Source: Artemisia argyi (Eukaryota > Streptophyta > Magnoliopsida > Asterales > Asteraceae). Taken from it: a stretch of 64,000 nt of DNA. Of the stretch, positions 21,174 to 32,946 are shown one piece after another (positions within the stretch are counted from its first letter, which is position 1; every line of letters starts with the position of its first letter). A program made the position numbers and the translations under genes. The notes below the pieces were generated by a model that saw only the letters and a list, made by a program, of their open reading frames with translations, searched no databases and was not told the DNA's origin. The stretch is from contig CM060709.1 in NCBI GenBank assembly GCA_030686995.1, forward strand, positions 307,353,857 through 307,417,856, written 5' to 3'.

Positions 21174-22300
21174 AATGGCAGTGGTCCGCCGCGTTGCGGG
21201 CGGGCCTATTTTTCGGCCGAGGCCATTTTGCATAAAAATAAAGTTGAATATCGAGGCTGTATAGTCACGGAATCACAAAGAAAATGGCGAACATACATTT
21301 ATCTACGTTCTTGTTTGTTTAGCTACATATGAGTCCAAAGTACAAATAATTTTCGCGAACAGTTTGTTCTTCTATTTATCAAACGTCAAACGATAAACCA
21401 TTTGCAGCAACAAATAACATTTGCGAAGGGATGTACATGAGATTTGTGTTTACCGGACTGTACATTGTCACACCTTTTAGCCGCAATTTCAGGACGAAAA
21501 CCCCCTCCTTGCAGCCCCCATTTCAGCAGGTAAACATCCCCATTTCAGCCCCATATAAGCAACTAAACCGGCTCATTTCAGGTCCCATTTCAACAACGAA
21601 ACCCACTGACTGCAGCCCTCATTGCAGCTACCAAAAATACACATTTCAACAGCAACCTTTCATTGAAGCGTTGTCTTGTTAGGTTGACGGGTTCGATATT
21701 TCATGAGGTTTTTTATAATGTTGCTTTGCGTCAATTGTTCGATACCTGAAGCCGGTAGCGTGGTGGTCTCCTCACAATCAGGTGTCTGCTATGGCGGTTT
21801 CAGTTTGACTAACCAAATGGTCCATTTTGTAGTCCACCACTACTATGCCGCAACCGCAAGTACCATGAAGTATGCAGCCAAAAAATCTGCTAGCAGTACT
21901 ATGAAGTATGCGCCCATTTCAGTCCTGAAGTTGATCCGTTTTACCCTCAACTTCAACCCCATAAACACATTCTTTTATGCCTTATTTCGACATCCAAGCC
22001 GGCCGAAGTCAGTCCCAAAACGCAACTGCTCCAGCTCCTATCCCAGCATTCAAACAGAACCATGTTGGGCTCTACTCTCTAGTCCAGTCTTGTGTGCTTC
22101 ATCGTGCATTTGTTGCAGCTGCAATAGTCTCTTTGCCCGAGTCATTATAATTCTTACCAGTAACAATGGATTCCAACCGCTTCTATGGCCGTAACAATAA
22201 CCTGCTAAAAGGAAAAAGAAAAGAATTTATGTAACTTAACAACGCTAAGGACATTTTAAATAAATTTTTGCTAAACATTTGTACGGAGACTGTTACTCAC
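21174..22300. other. Helitron interior, C-rich non-coding segment
   Basis: Short repeats of CCCCATTTCAG and CATTTCA-type words occur from about 21480 to 21950. The plus-strand frames here show no recognisable domain. Confidence 0.35.
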
Positions 22301-22309
22301 ATTCAGAAT

Positions 22310-22720
22310 CAATTTCAATTCATCCTGCACGCTCAGTTTCCGAAGCACTTGTTAGCAAAGGACCATAGGAACAACGTTGTTCCAGACTGCTATTAACAAT
22401 CTCTAGCTGTACTTTTGTTCCTCTCGGACTGTAAGCAAAACATACACCTGCATTTAATAAAGTAGTTTTTTATAACGAAGACGACGGTTAAGCATACGGG
22501 TAACCTATAAAGGCATATTTTCAAATCAATATGATGTATTAGGAAAGAACTATTACTCACCTTGAGCCTGAAGGTTGATCGATCTTGCACTTTTACATTC
22601 TGCACCACGGGTCAGCAATGAACCATAAGAACGTCGTTGTTGCAGATCGCTATGAACAATCTGTGGACCTCTATTTGTTCCTCTCAGATTGCAAGCAGTA
22701 CAAAACGGCTGCATCCAATG
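22310..22720 (-). pseudogene. Two duplicated exon-like segments inside the Helitron
   Basis: On the minus strand, 22720 to about 22560 encodes LRGTNRGPQIVHSDLQQRRS then YGSLLTRGAE, and 22436 to 22310 encodes PRGTKVQLEIVNSSLEQRCS then YGPLLTSASE. They are clearly related (RGT, IV, S-L-QR, SYG-LLT) and each is bordered by splice-like signals. The second ends in a stop. The family is not recognised. They may be captured host exons or part of the Helitron gene. Confidence 0.45.
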
Positions 22721-25049
22721 ATTTTGGAAAACGAAAATGAAGGTAAGTATGAGGATAAATTCTAATAATTTGTTAAGTAAAAGGGATCGAAATTGCGACA
22801 CATAGTTGGGATATATATTTATATTCCATAAGAAAAGATAATTTCGGCAAAGTGGTTTTTTAGAATCAGTAAACAGAAACTTACTTATTGCTTGCACCTG
22901 AGTATCAAGAATGGCACAGGGGAACTCCAGAGGCAGTTCTCACGGAGTAAATTCAAATGGTAAGCCATCTGAATAAAAACAAAAAGCACGATGAAAAAAC
23001 TTATGCAGCCTAACTCACCCTAATAGGAAGCAACTCGTAATAGCACAAATTAAGTTCTAATAGAAGATCTTAAAAGAAAAAGCGGAAGCAATTATTATTG
23101 GATAATTGAAATACTTGTTTTTGTAAGTAATAAAATACATAAAAAGATACACAATACATTTCATGGTTCATGGTCTTAAATCTAATTCTTGTTGTACAGC
23201 GAGATCTCGTTCAATAAGTAGTTTTAGCATACTTGTCATAGTATATCTAGCCACTGTATGCAATGATGGTTTCCCATTCTTCCTCACTAACCTTATGCTT
23301 ATGACCTATGTTTGTAGTCATGTAGTTATTGGCAAACATCTGTATATGGCTTCTCTACTGATCTCTTAGCCTGCACTTATAACCATATAATCTTCAAGCC
23401 TGCATTAGTAATCGTTTAATCATCCATGTAAAAAAATATGTAATTAATCTAACAACATCGTAAGTTAACAAACATTATGAAAAAAAAAATCATAAATCTC
23501 AAACTGTGCAATTACCTGCCCAAAATTTTGATCTGCATTTAGTTTCTTTGTGTCCATGAACAAATGAGCCAATACCTGTAATTACAACACACACAAAAAT
23601 CCAAGCATGAATCAAATCCAATTTCAGTAAATACATGAGTAATGAATAAATCCAAGATTAAAAGGAAACACGAACCCATAAACGTGCGTCGCTAATTAAC
23701 CGGAACACCAACAACATATTCATTCAAATTCATCATCCCGTCTTGTTCTTCTTCAACCAATTCTTGTTGATGTTGAATGAAAGATAAATGCGTCCAGAAA
23801 CACTGTTGTCATAGGTTCTGTTTGATGGTTCAGGACAACTTACTAAACTCTCTTTAAGCAATTTGCATTGTTCCTCGATACGCAATGCTGTAGAAATGAA
23901 ATACAAACATGCACTCGAGATCATATAACAAACGGAAAAGAATAGGAATCAAGATATTGAAAAAATATGGCTAAATGCTTTAGATAAATGACAGAACCTG
24001 GTAATGTAGTAATAAGTAAACCCATATGAGATTCTGAGCCATACGGGTTTAGATATCAATCTTCAGGTCTATTGCTCATTTTAATTTCTAGTAGCCTCTC
24101 CAATCAAAATTCTGGCAAATATTTAAAACCCAAATGGTATCTCTTTGATAATATATGGTTCTGCAATACCTTAACGGGCCATAAGTAAGACCAGTCGCAC
24201 CAGCAACCTTATCAGCTCCACCACGCATAGCCGCTTTTTAGCTTTAGTCAAATGCTATTTCTTTGGCCAATAGTTTTGTTTCTTCTTCCATTTTTAATTT
24301 GCATTCATTGCCGTACACAGATCATTCCAACGGGTCTACTGAACAAAAAAGTCTGTAACAATAAACTGTAAAGACTCCTAGCACCCTATGGCAAGAACTG
24401 TAAGTCCACCTAAAAAAATGATGTGAAAGAACGTTCCTTTGGGAAAAAATTAAGATGGCGTATCAAATATGTATTCACCCCAACAAATAGCAAAGATGTA
24501 ACAGACTTTCGGCTGCAAGTGTAGACCTAGTTAATTCAAAAGTATATTAAGACCATGTTTTAGGTACATGTTGCTACATTATAAGTTTTGACTGGGTGTA
24601 GTGCACAGCGAAAAGAATTGGGTTTTATCAAGATGTTGCTACATTATAAGTTTTAACTTTTAAGAGCCTTTTCAAAAAATTCAGCCTACAGCCACTGCAT
24701 AAGTCGGTCCAAAATTCAATTTGCGCATACGCCTAGTTTTTGGCAATAAACTTATTAAAGCTTATAACAGCTTGAACTTTAAAAGTTACCTTAGAAAAAG
24801 AGGTTTGCTCGACAGATTCACAATATGGATAATGGACATACCTGAGTGCCCTGCTTTATTTTTACTGTTCTTTGTGACGATGTGTACTTGCAGCTAATGC
24901 ACACTTGGAAAGTGGACCAAATGCTTTGCACTCATTTGGTGGGCCTATGTAACAATTCACAATAACAAAATTAGAGTGACCAAATTATACACATCATAGT
25001 ATCCGATAAAAGACAATAGCCACTGCATAGAGTGTATAAAAATCTAAGT
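22721..25049. other. Helitron interior, no gene recognised
   Basis: The sequence is AT-rich with scattered short frames. A minus-strand stretch near 24950-24870 reads YIGPPNECKAFGPLSKC, which may be a further remnant of the Helitron gene but is too short to assign. Confidence 0.35.
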
Positions 25050-25278
25050 TTAGTATGCATAATACGCATTCATAGACATTCTTTTCTCTCCCTCGGGGTA
25101 TGTTCCATCAACATCTAGCAAACGAAGCCCTGTGTGATACCCTTGTTCCCCATAAATAAATAACAACGGTAATTGAAGTGCTATGCAATACGGGTACAGC
25201 CTGCTAATCCTTTGAGTTTCACCATAGTGAGCTCCCACCACAATGTCAAATTCAGCCTCTGTTTTCGGGCCACTTTCA
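25050..25278 (-). pseudogene. Helitron Rep/helicase protein fragment
   Basis: The minus-strand reading contains TEAEFDIVV, RISRLYPYCIALQLPLLFIYGEQGYHTGLRL, then GEKRMSMNAYYAY and a stop. It matches the conserved segment just before and into the Helitron-like N domain (family pattern: ISxLHPSYMALQYPLLFPYGEDG...RxSMxxYYAY). The rest of the Rep and Pif1-like helicase is missing. Its orientation agrees with the Helitron 3' end at 21170. Confidence 0.8.
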
Positions 25279-26271
25279 AATCATACAATAACACTTATAT
25301 GGAATTAAGCAACTACATTCAACCACATTCAAATGGATTAAGCAACTACATTCAAATCATGCAGTTGCTTAATCCATTTGCCATGTTAGAAATAAACCGC
25401 AAAACCCTATATAAGTGCTTAATCCCATACAAGTGCTATTGTATGGTTCAAATAAGCAGGCTGGGTTTTAACAATTTGCCATGGGCAATTGCTTATTCCA
25501 AATAGAATTTCTGTTTATTAAGCCCAATAAGTGAGGTAATCTAAACACTCACTAAATATATACTTAATATATCAAATTTACAACATATAAAAAAAATCCG
25601 AAAACCACTGGAAAATTAACATAAAAAAGTTACCTAAAAAAATTTTAAAAATTGTAACTAATAATCCATCGCAGCAACTCAGACCTTGAGCCAGCCAACT
25701 CCTGTACAAAGAAATCCCCTAAAATATCAAACCCTAAATTGAATCTTAACCTAATTGAAGAGTTAAAGATGATAGCAATCATATAATAGCAAACATAAAG
25801 TTTATAAAAAGTCCAACAATTTGTAAAGAAACCCTAAATTAGCAAAACCCCCAATCTTACATTAATCCACAATCCGCCATCACCACCACAGGATCCCTTT
25901 TTCCGACCGCAACTATCAGATGGAAGTAATCGATCTTGAAGCTCATCATTGTTCCCCATCTTCTTCATCACCTCACCGCCAACAATAGCAGCCACAGGTT
26001 TGATATGTGTGGGTGCTACTTCCAGTGTCTGGCCATACGTATCTAATAAGCTTTTGGATCAGTTTTGGATCACACGGGCCAGTAAAAAAAGGCTAAGAAG
26101 TTGGGCCATAATTTTGGCGGGAAAATAGCCATCAAAACGGCGCCGTTTGCACTTGATTTAATATAAACTTATAATGCCAAATCGGTTCATTAAGGGAAGC
26201 TCGTTGTCATTTTATAGTAGCCTAAATCGTTAAACAAATGAAAAGTAGAAAAAAGAAAAGAAAGTAACACA
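25279..26271. other. Non-coding
   Basis: Contains imperfect direct repeats around 25300-25460 (TTAAGCAACTACATTCAA, CAAATGGATTAAGC). No gene is recognised. Confidence 0.35.
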
Positions 26272-26622
26272 TCTTTTATATAATAAAACAAAACCTCGTG
26301 GGGATTTTTTCATTTTAAAAAAATCAAATTATACCTTATTTAGTAATAATTTTATTTAAAAAAAATTATTTTCTTATTAGGTAACATTTTATATTTATCT
26401 ATAAGACAAGTAAAAGATAAATACAAAAAATATAGATAAGATGCAATTAACAATAGAATTAAAAATTTTAAATAATTATCTTTAATAATAAAAAACTATA
26501 ATTAAACATCATAAATCAAACAAAACAAAGATTAAATTATTTGTTTTTTAATAAATAAAAATATATGATTAAAAAAAAAAAAAAAAAAAAAAAACCCGTG
26601 CGTGCGCGGGTATTATAACTAG
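26272..26622 (+). mobile_element. Small non-autonomous Helitron (351 bp)
   Basis: The 5' end TCTTTTATATAATAAAAC follows an A. The 3' end has the hairpin CCCGTGCGTGCGCGGG (26595-26610), then TATTATAA and CTAG, followed by T. Both ends match the plant Helitron pattern (TC...hairpin...CTRR between A and T). There is no coding content and the interior is AT-rich. Confidence 0.75.
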
Positions 26623-26636
26623 TGTAAAAACTACAA

Positions 26637-26858
26637 GGGTAAATTGCAAAAATGGTCCTTAACGTTCCACGAATTTGCAAAAACGGGACCGAGACAAAAA
26701 GTAGCGCAAAAAAGACACCAACGTTCCACATTTTTGCAAAATCGCCACCGAGAGGCCTTTTCCGTTAATTTTCCCGTTAAGTGCCACGTAGTTGAGGGTA
26801 GTATCGTCATTTCATGTCCTTTTTTTATCTCCCGCCAACTTTCGGGGGACTATTTTTT
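26637..26858 (+). repeat. Left TIR of the Mutator-like element
   Basis: The reverse complement is found at 30214-30434 with a small number of mismatches. It includes TTAACGTTCCACG, GTGCCACGTAGTTGAGGG and CTCCCGCCAACTTTCGG. Confidence 0.92.
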
Positions 26859-27001
26859 GTGAAAAGGCCTCTCAATGGCTAATTTGCAAAGTTATTTTCA
26901 TGTTTCATATTAAATTGTCAACGCCTTCACACACACACAAGCAGTTAAACACACACACACGCACCCGTAATCAAATAATTATCATTCCCTTTTCCAGTAA
27001 C

Positions 27002-27343
27002 ATGTCTCGCTGTCTTGATCTCGTGGTTGCTTGCAACTCGTTTGTCATATCGGAAATGATGCTAACCCATTACCGGCGAGAGGTTGAGGAGGACATTCAT
27101 CATGCACAAGAGTTGATGAGTAGGTGCCAAAAGCTATCTGATATGCTCCGTCTTAGGGGGGACCTGATTTTGGAGCTCCAAAACATAAGGGGCTCGAGAA
27201 CTGCAAGGGCTAATGTGAACAAGCTTAGGAGGATTCAGTCAGCTGATATGAGAAAGATAAGGGGGTTGATGAGGATGCTTAGGCAAACAAACGAGAGCAT
27301 TGTTTCCAAGATTGAGTTTGCTGTGAGGCAAACTTACATGTGA
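27002..27343 (+). CDS. Small helical protein encoded in the Mutator-like element
   Basis: 113 codons starting MSRCLDLVVACNSF. The start was chosen because it is the first Met past the TIR and leader. The same frame is open upstream into the TIR, where coding is unlikely. The protein is rich in charged helices (HYRREVEEDIHHAQELMSR, KLRRIQSADMRKIRGLMRML) and probably forms a coiled coil. No known domain is recognised. It reads away from the left TIR, which likely supplies its promoter, and converges on the minus-strand gene. The arrangement recalls MuDR, where mudrA and mudrB converge, but no homology to MURB is claimed. Confidence 0.6.
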   Translation: MSRCLDLVVACNSFVISEMMLTHYRREVEEDIHHAQELMSRCQKLSDMLRLRGDLILELQNIRGSRTARANVNKLRRIQSADMRKIRGLMRMLRQTNESIVSKIEFAVRQTYM

Positions 27344-28154
27344 AGGGGTTGGGTGCTGGATGCTGGGGGTGGGTTGTTTTGTTGTGTTTTGTTGTGTATG
27401 ATGAATGTAGGTAGTAGGTGGTTGGGCACTTGTGGAGTTGTGGTTTCTTTTGTTCATTTTAGTGCCACTGTCGTAGTGTTGTAAGCTAGGTAGATGTAGG
27501 TGGTGATGTAGTTAAGGGTTGTGGTTTCCCCTTAAGGTTGTAAATGTATACCTATAGTTTATGAATGGAAGGGGTCGTTTGATCCCGTTTGTCTTGATAT
27601 ACATTGTTCGATTCGTATCACAAACACATTCACAAACATGAAACTGACATAATTGAAACCATAATACAATACACAAACACATACGTTTAAATGCTACTAA
27701 TCGAAGCAAATAACAGAACCACAAAACAAACAGAAACATATTATGCATAGGAGTCAAGCTTGACTAAACATTTAACCCCATATGAAATACTTCAATTTAC
27801 ATAATATTGTTCGACATGTACAAAAAAAGTTTAACCCATCACAATGCCTGCCCACACCCTTTGGTGTATTCGAAACAGAGGTAGAATAGTTCAAGTTACA
27901 TTAGTCAAATTACATTACTAAATACAACCAAATTAAAGTGTTTTAGTTTCTACACATTACATATTCCCAATAGATGGACCCATATGTCAATCTTCAAACC
28001 TTCTACTGGATGAATATTCAAACCTTCTACTGGATGAACCAACATGTGATCAACAACACCTGCACAGTCAATATATGCAATGAAATGAGGTTACTATAAT
28101 AGGCAATGCAATGTGTCCAAAATATTTGCTAAACAGTTCATTATACTCACCTAG
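27344..28154. other. Convergent 3' region of the two transposon genes
   Basis: No gene is recognised. It probably holds both 3' UTRs and terminators. GT-rich sequence follows the plus-strand stop. Confidence 0.4.
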
Positions 28155-30002
28155 TCAAAATAACACCACATTGTTACCCATTGATCTTGGTGCCCGTAGA
28201 CCCAGTACGCAATTAGTTATTCTAGGTCTCAAAATACCACCACCCTTTGCTTCCACATTCACTGAACCAACACCTGGTGGGTTCTTAATAAAACCACCGT
28301 CTCTAATGACAATACCAGCCGTTTTGTTCCTGTTAACAACATCAGCCTCATCAACCTCATCAACCATCTTTCCTTTTCCCTTATCCACAGACCTCTTCAC
28401 CCTCTTTTTATGCTTCCCAAATTCTGGTTGTGAAGCATCAACATCATCCACTTTCTTATAAGTTTTTGAAGTGCTAGTCCTAAAAGGAGTTGAAGTAATA
28501 GAGCACCACAAGCTAGCATCTTCTTCTACTCACCCGACAACCTCCCCACCATCACCCTCTGCATCAATGTTGTTTAAATAGTAGGGAGATAACACATGTT
28601 TTGTGTGAGCAACAAACAAGTCTACAAAACCGGCACAACAACCTAGCTCAATCATTGTATGCACATCATTGTCTGTGTGAATCAGCTTCAAACCTTCTTC
28701 TAATGATTTGCCAGGCACACAAAAGAACACATCCCATTTTTCTCCCCTAATGCGTGAAAACATATCATGCAGACCTAGGAAAAAGACATGTCTATCACAG
28801 ACAAAGCCACACATTGTAGAAACATTCCCTTGTACATACCTTAATGGACCAAATTCAAAGACTCCATTATTGTGCATGCGGAACAGAACTTCACCCCCAT
28901 AACCAAGTAAATCTGCCACAATTTTAAATTCAAACTGTCAAGACATACCAGCACCTACAAAACTAATGGTATACATGCTAAAGTCAATGCAGAAGTAGTC
29001 AATGAAACAATTATGCAGGCTCAAGTAAAGCAGAGCAATGCAGTGTTGTATTTCTCACCACATAGTTGTAGTTTAGTTAATAAGTTAATGTGGTGATATA
29101 GAAACCAATCTATTTTGTTCCTGATACACTCAAGATACACAATGTGAAGACTTACTTACAACCAATGTGAAGACTTACTTACAACCAATGTGAAGACTTA
29201 CTTATAACCAATGTGAACACGCAGTACTTTCGTAATGCAAAACACTCTCTATAGCAGTACTTTAGTAATGCCAAACACTCTCACTTATGATATTCTAACA
29301 CCCTACTTAATGCAAATACTATGTTTATCCTAAACCTAGGAAAGGGGATGCATATAAAAGTCTATCAAACATATCATAGCATCCTATGTAAACAAATTTA
29401 AAATGGCACATAAATAAAGTATACCACATTAACATACCAAGATCCGTATGCTCTTCCTTCACCTTCCTCTTCTTGCTAGTCCCATTTGCCATTCCCCTCT
29501 TCATTTTTTCAGTAACTTTACTCGGATTAGAACTCCCCTCCTTCTTCTTCTTGCCAGCCTCCTTCTTCTTGCCAGTCCCAACAGGCCTTCCCCTCTTCCT
29601 TTTTTCTGTAACTGTACTCGGATTAGGACTCCTCTCCTTCTTTTTCTTGCCACTCCCAACAGGCCTTCCTCTCGTTCTTTTTTCTGTGACTGTAGTCGGA
29701 ATAAGACCCCCTTCCGTCTTCTTCTTGCCACTTCCAACCGGCCTTCCCCTCTTCCTTTTTTTCTCTGCAACTACCTCATTGGAGCAACGGCTACCACTTC
29801 CAATGGTAGGAATAGATATGGCACCGCTAGCACCCACATTTGGTTTGTTAAAGGTTCTATTCCACATCCATTGAAGAATTTCTTCAATCATCTCCTTCCC
29901 TATGTTTGCATACGAACCATACTTGGTAATAACTTTATCACCAAATTCATCCAAAACATCCTCAAAGACTTCATCATTTAATAAAACCTTGCCCCACGAC
30001 AT
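28155..30002 (-). CDS. AT-hook and PB1-like protein of the Mutator-like element (two exons, one in-frame TGA)
   Basis: Exon 1 (30002-29438) starts MSWGKVLLNDEVF and carries three AT-hook cores of the form KRGRPVGSGKKK, plus a degenerate fourth. It ends at a donor (TTG then GTATGT). Exon 2 (28912-28155) keeps frame. It encodes a segment with FRMHNNGVFEFGPLRYVQG...WDVFFCVPGKSLEEGLKLIHTDNDVHTM...VDLFVAHT, which resembles the PB1-like domain found at the N-terminus of plant MULE proteins. A TGA at about 28530-28532 (GGG then TGAGTA) either ends the protein or is removed by an unseen splice, because the frame stays protein-like to 28155 (basic KHKKRVKRSVDKGKGKM). An upstream frame from 30069 (MANNDKNEKGK) may be the original N-terminus, now frameshifted. 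A DNA-binding role is inferred from the AT hooks. Confidence 0.55.
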
Positions 30003-30213
30003 TTCGGATGATTCCTCCCCCCATCAACAAGCACTTTCCCTTTTCATTCTTATCATTATTTGCCATAGCTGGGTTTAGTTGTTGCGATTTGATTTTTTTT
30101 ATGTTAGGGTTTGACGGTTGATTATCTATACAGTACACAATGGTTGGTTGGTTTTGGGGATTTATTGTACCCTGAAAAAGCACACAACATAAATACATAG
30201 TTTACGTTGTTTG

Positions 30214-30434
30214 CAAAAATAGTCCCCCGAAAGTTGGCGGGAGATAAAAAAGGACATGAAATGACGATACTACCCTCAACTACGTGGCACTTAATGGGAA
30301 AATTAATGGAAAAGGCCTCTCGGTGGTAATTTTGCAAAAATGTGGAACGTTGGTGTCTTTTTTGCGCCACTTTTTGTCTCGGTCTCGTTTTTGCAAATTT
30401 GTGGAACATTAAGGACCATTTTTGCAACTTACCT
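30214..30434 (-). repeat. Right TIR of the Mutator-like element
   Basis: Inverted copy of 26637-26858, immediately followed by the 9-bp target duplication AAACTACAA. Confidence 0.92.
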
Positions 30435-30650
30435 AAACTACAATAATAAACTAAGGGTTTGTTTAACGAGTGACCTCAAGACACTAGTTTAGATTATTAT
30501 ATAAGAAAACTTTAAATTTATTAATTATGAAATCAAAACTAATTAAGATAATTATAAAATCAATTAATGTGTATTAAATGCCTTTTATAATTTGAGATGA
30601 ATTATCAGACTATCTCATAACTTTTGTTTATGTGACTACGAGGCAGGCAG

Positions 30651-30681
30651 AACCCGTGCTACGCACGGGCTAAGAATCTAA
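30651..30681 (+). mobile_element. Helitron 3' end
   Basis: The hairpin AACCCGTGCTACGCACGGG (arms CCCGTGC and GCACGGG) is followed by CTAAGAAT and CTAA, then T. This fits a Helitron 3' terminus. The matching 5' TC end was not located, so only the terminus is annotated. Confidence 0.6.
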
Positions 30682-31419
30682 TTGTTAATCGTGTATTTTT
30701 TCTGTATATTGGCGAGTGTATACTTAATTATTGTTTAGTATGTTGTATGAAATATTTTAACTTTCTTGTATAAAAACTTAAAAGTGTTTGATGTTGTTTT
30801 GGTTTTGTGGTGTTGTATTCTATACATGGGTTTTTGGCTATTAAGTTGTGATGACTTTGTTTCTTTTGGCTTATTACTTAGCCCTACAATACTTGTCTAT
30901 TAGATGATTTTTGCATGGTAATATAAAGCACACAGGGTCTATCTAATTGGTCATAGTTTAATGTGAGTTAAATATTTTCGTTATTAAGTTTGTAAGTTAA
31001 AGTTTGTGTAATAATATATGTATAATAATGACATATAAACTGTATAAAAATCGTTACAAACCTTTTTAGCTCCATCTAATTTTATTGTACAACTAATTTC
31101 ATTGAAAATTAACATTGAAGTCTAACTAATATTAATAAATTTTATCAATAAACTCAATTCTAAATAGCTAACTAAATGAATATTAATTAACACACAATGA
31201 ATAATTCCTAAAACCTTTGGACTCCACTATTATGTCTTAAACTTAATTTTTTAATTTACAAATGGGTTTGAGCAAAACTTATATACTTTTTCTTTTATAT
31301 TCATTATTCAAGTTGCATGCTTACATAAACTAATCATGCTTAAGGTAGTCGCCGTGGGATTAGTCGGCTGGCAATGTCGAGTCGGAAACCCATGTTGCCA
31401 GAAAAAAGAATTTTTTTTA

Positions 31420-31550
31420 ACTAATCATTTTAACCATTTAAATGTTGCTTTACATGCATGCTCGTGCACATTCTCTTTAATCAATTCGCACATGTGAGCT
31501 ACATCAATAGAAAACACACATAAATTACTTGTATATGAAAATGCATTAAC

Positions 31551-31602
<52 letters not shown>
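31420..31602. repeat. Direct repeat copy 1, ending in (TA)n
   Basis: The segment from AACCATTTAAATGTTGC through GCACATGTGAGCTACATC and ATTACTTGTATATGAAAAT into a TA run (about 31553-31602) is repeated at 32106. Confidence 0.85.
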
Positions 31603-31607
<5 letters not shown>

Positions 31608-32105
31608 CATTAGGTTAAATCATCAATTATTCTTGCAACCCTTTCAACTTTATCTCAATTAATAACCGACTTTTAATTGTATACTAATTACTAAATATCA
31701 TGTGATAAATTCCGGCAAGTCTTGCACTTCCATCTCGATGTTGTATATATTTCACATTAAATGCACCGGTTTTGTTTTTCGATAAAAGTTTGAACTTTTG
31801 CTTATGTTTAAAACTCAACTTTTTTAGTTGATACTATAATTTACAAACGGATTTAAGTCAAAATTATGCATTTTTTCCTTTCTATTCATTACCCAATGTG
31901 ATATTTTTAATATGTCGTATTTTGCTATTATGGCAAACTCATTTAATTGGCGTAAATATTGGTTTCTCACTAATGATTCTACATATAGAAAAAGAAAATA
32001 CTTTGCGATGCGCGACCTTCTTCTTTTCAATAATAATTCAATTGCACACGATAAATTCATTCTAATATTTCTCAAAGAGCATTAGAAAGCAACTACTTAC
32101 ATAAA

Positions 32106-32252
32106 CTAATCACGCTAAAATGTATTATTTAACAATTTAAATATTGCTTTACATACATGCTCGTGCACATTTTCTTGAATCAATTCGCACATGTGAGCTA
32201 CATCAATAGAAAACGCACATAAATTACTTGTATATGAAAATACATTAAAATA

Positions 32253-32325
<73 letters not shown>
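32106..32325. repeat. Direct repeat copy 2, ending in (TA)n
   Basis: Near-identical to 31420-31602 over about 135 bp before the TA run (about 32255-32325). The copies start about 690 bp apart. Confidence 0.85.
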
Positions 32326-32326
<1 letters not shown>

Positions 32327-32894
32327 CAATCACCTAAATATGTAAGAAACAAAGAAAATAGTTGGTATCCCAATCTTTGGTTTTATTTATCTGAGCATGC
32401 ATTATCTTGTGTGATTTTCATAGTACCTGCGTATGATAACTAAATTAAGAAAAAAAGAAGACTAAGTTAATTACAAAAATCTAAAAGATGTGTGAATCAT
32501 CTCCAAAATGTTGCAAAAGAGAATTTATATACCGCTACCAACAATCAAAGATCTAAAAGATGTGTGAATCATCTTCAAATGTACATACTAAATATGATTT
32601 TGGCCGGTTTATATAGGCATGAATTAGGTTAAATCATTAATTATTCTTGCAACTTTTCGCAATCCTTGCACTTCATCTAACCGGCTTTTAATTCTATACT
32701 AAATGCTATGTGATCAACTCGGGCAACCCTTGCACTTCACCTTCTTTCATGATTGTATAAATATTACGAGGCTGCATTGAATTCCGAGCATTAGCTATCT
32801 TGTACTCTATGCAACTAATAAACGACTCCGACTTGTTTCTAACTCTAAAACTCTATCATCATAACTCTACATTAATCTTATAGTATTATAGATG

Positions 32895-32946
<52 letters not shown>

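Larger units (their letters stand above)
21170..25278 (-). mobile_element. Decayed Helitron, 3' terminus at 21170 (right border unknown)
   Basis: On the minus strand the sequence ends in a GC-rich hairpin (21186-21203) followed 12 bases later by CTAG, with T next (plus-strand A at 21169). This is the canonical Helitron 3' end inserted between A and T. A Helitron protein fragment in the same orientation lies at 25050-25278. The right end (5' TC) was not found and lies beyond 25278. Confidence 0.65.
26637..30434. mobile_element. Mutator-like transposon (3798 bp) with long TIRs and a 9-bp TSD
   Basis: The left TIR 26637-26858 and the right TIR 30214-30434 are inverted copies of about 220 bp (ends GGGTAAATTGCAAAAATGG and AGGTAAGTTGCAAAAATGG). 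They are flanked by the perfect 9-bp duplication AAACTACAA at 26628-26636 and 30435-30443, as expected for Mutator superfamily elements. Two genes run inward, one from each TIR (27002-27343 plus; 30002-28155 minus). No DDE transposase domain is seen, so it is probably non-autonomous unless the genes act with a partner. Confidence 0.92.
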
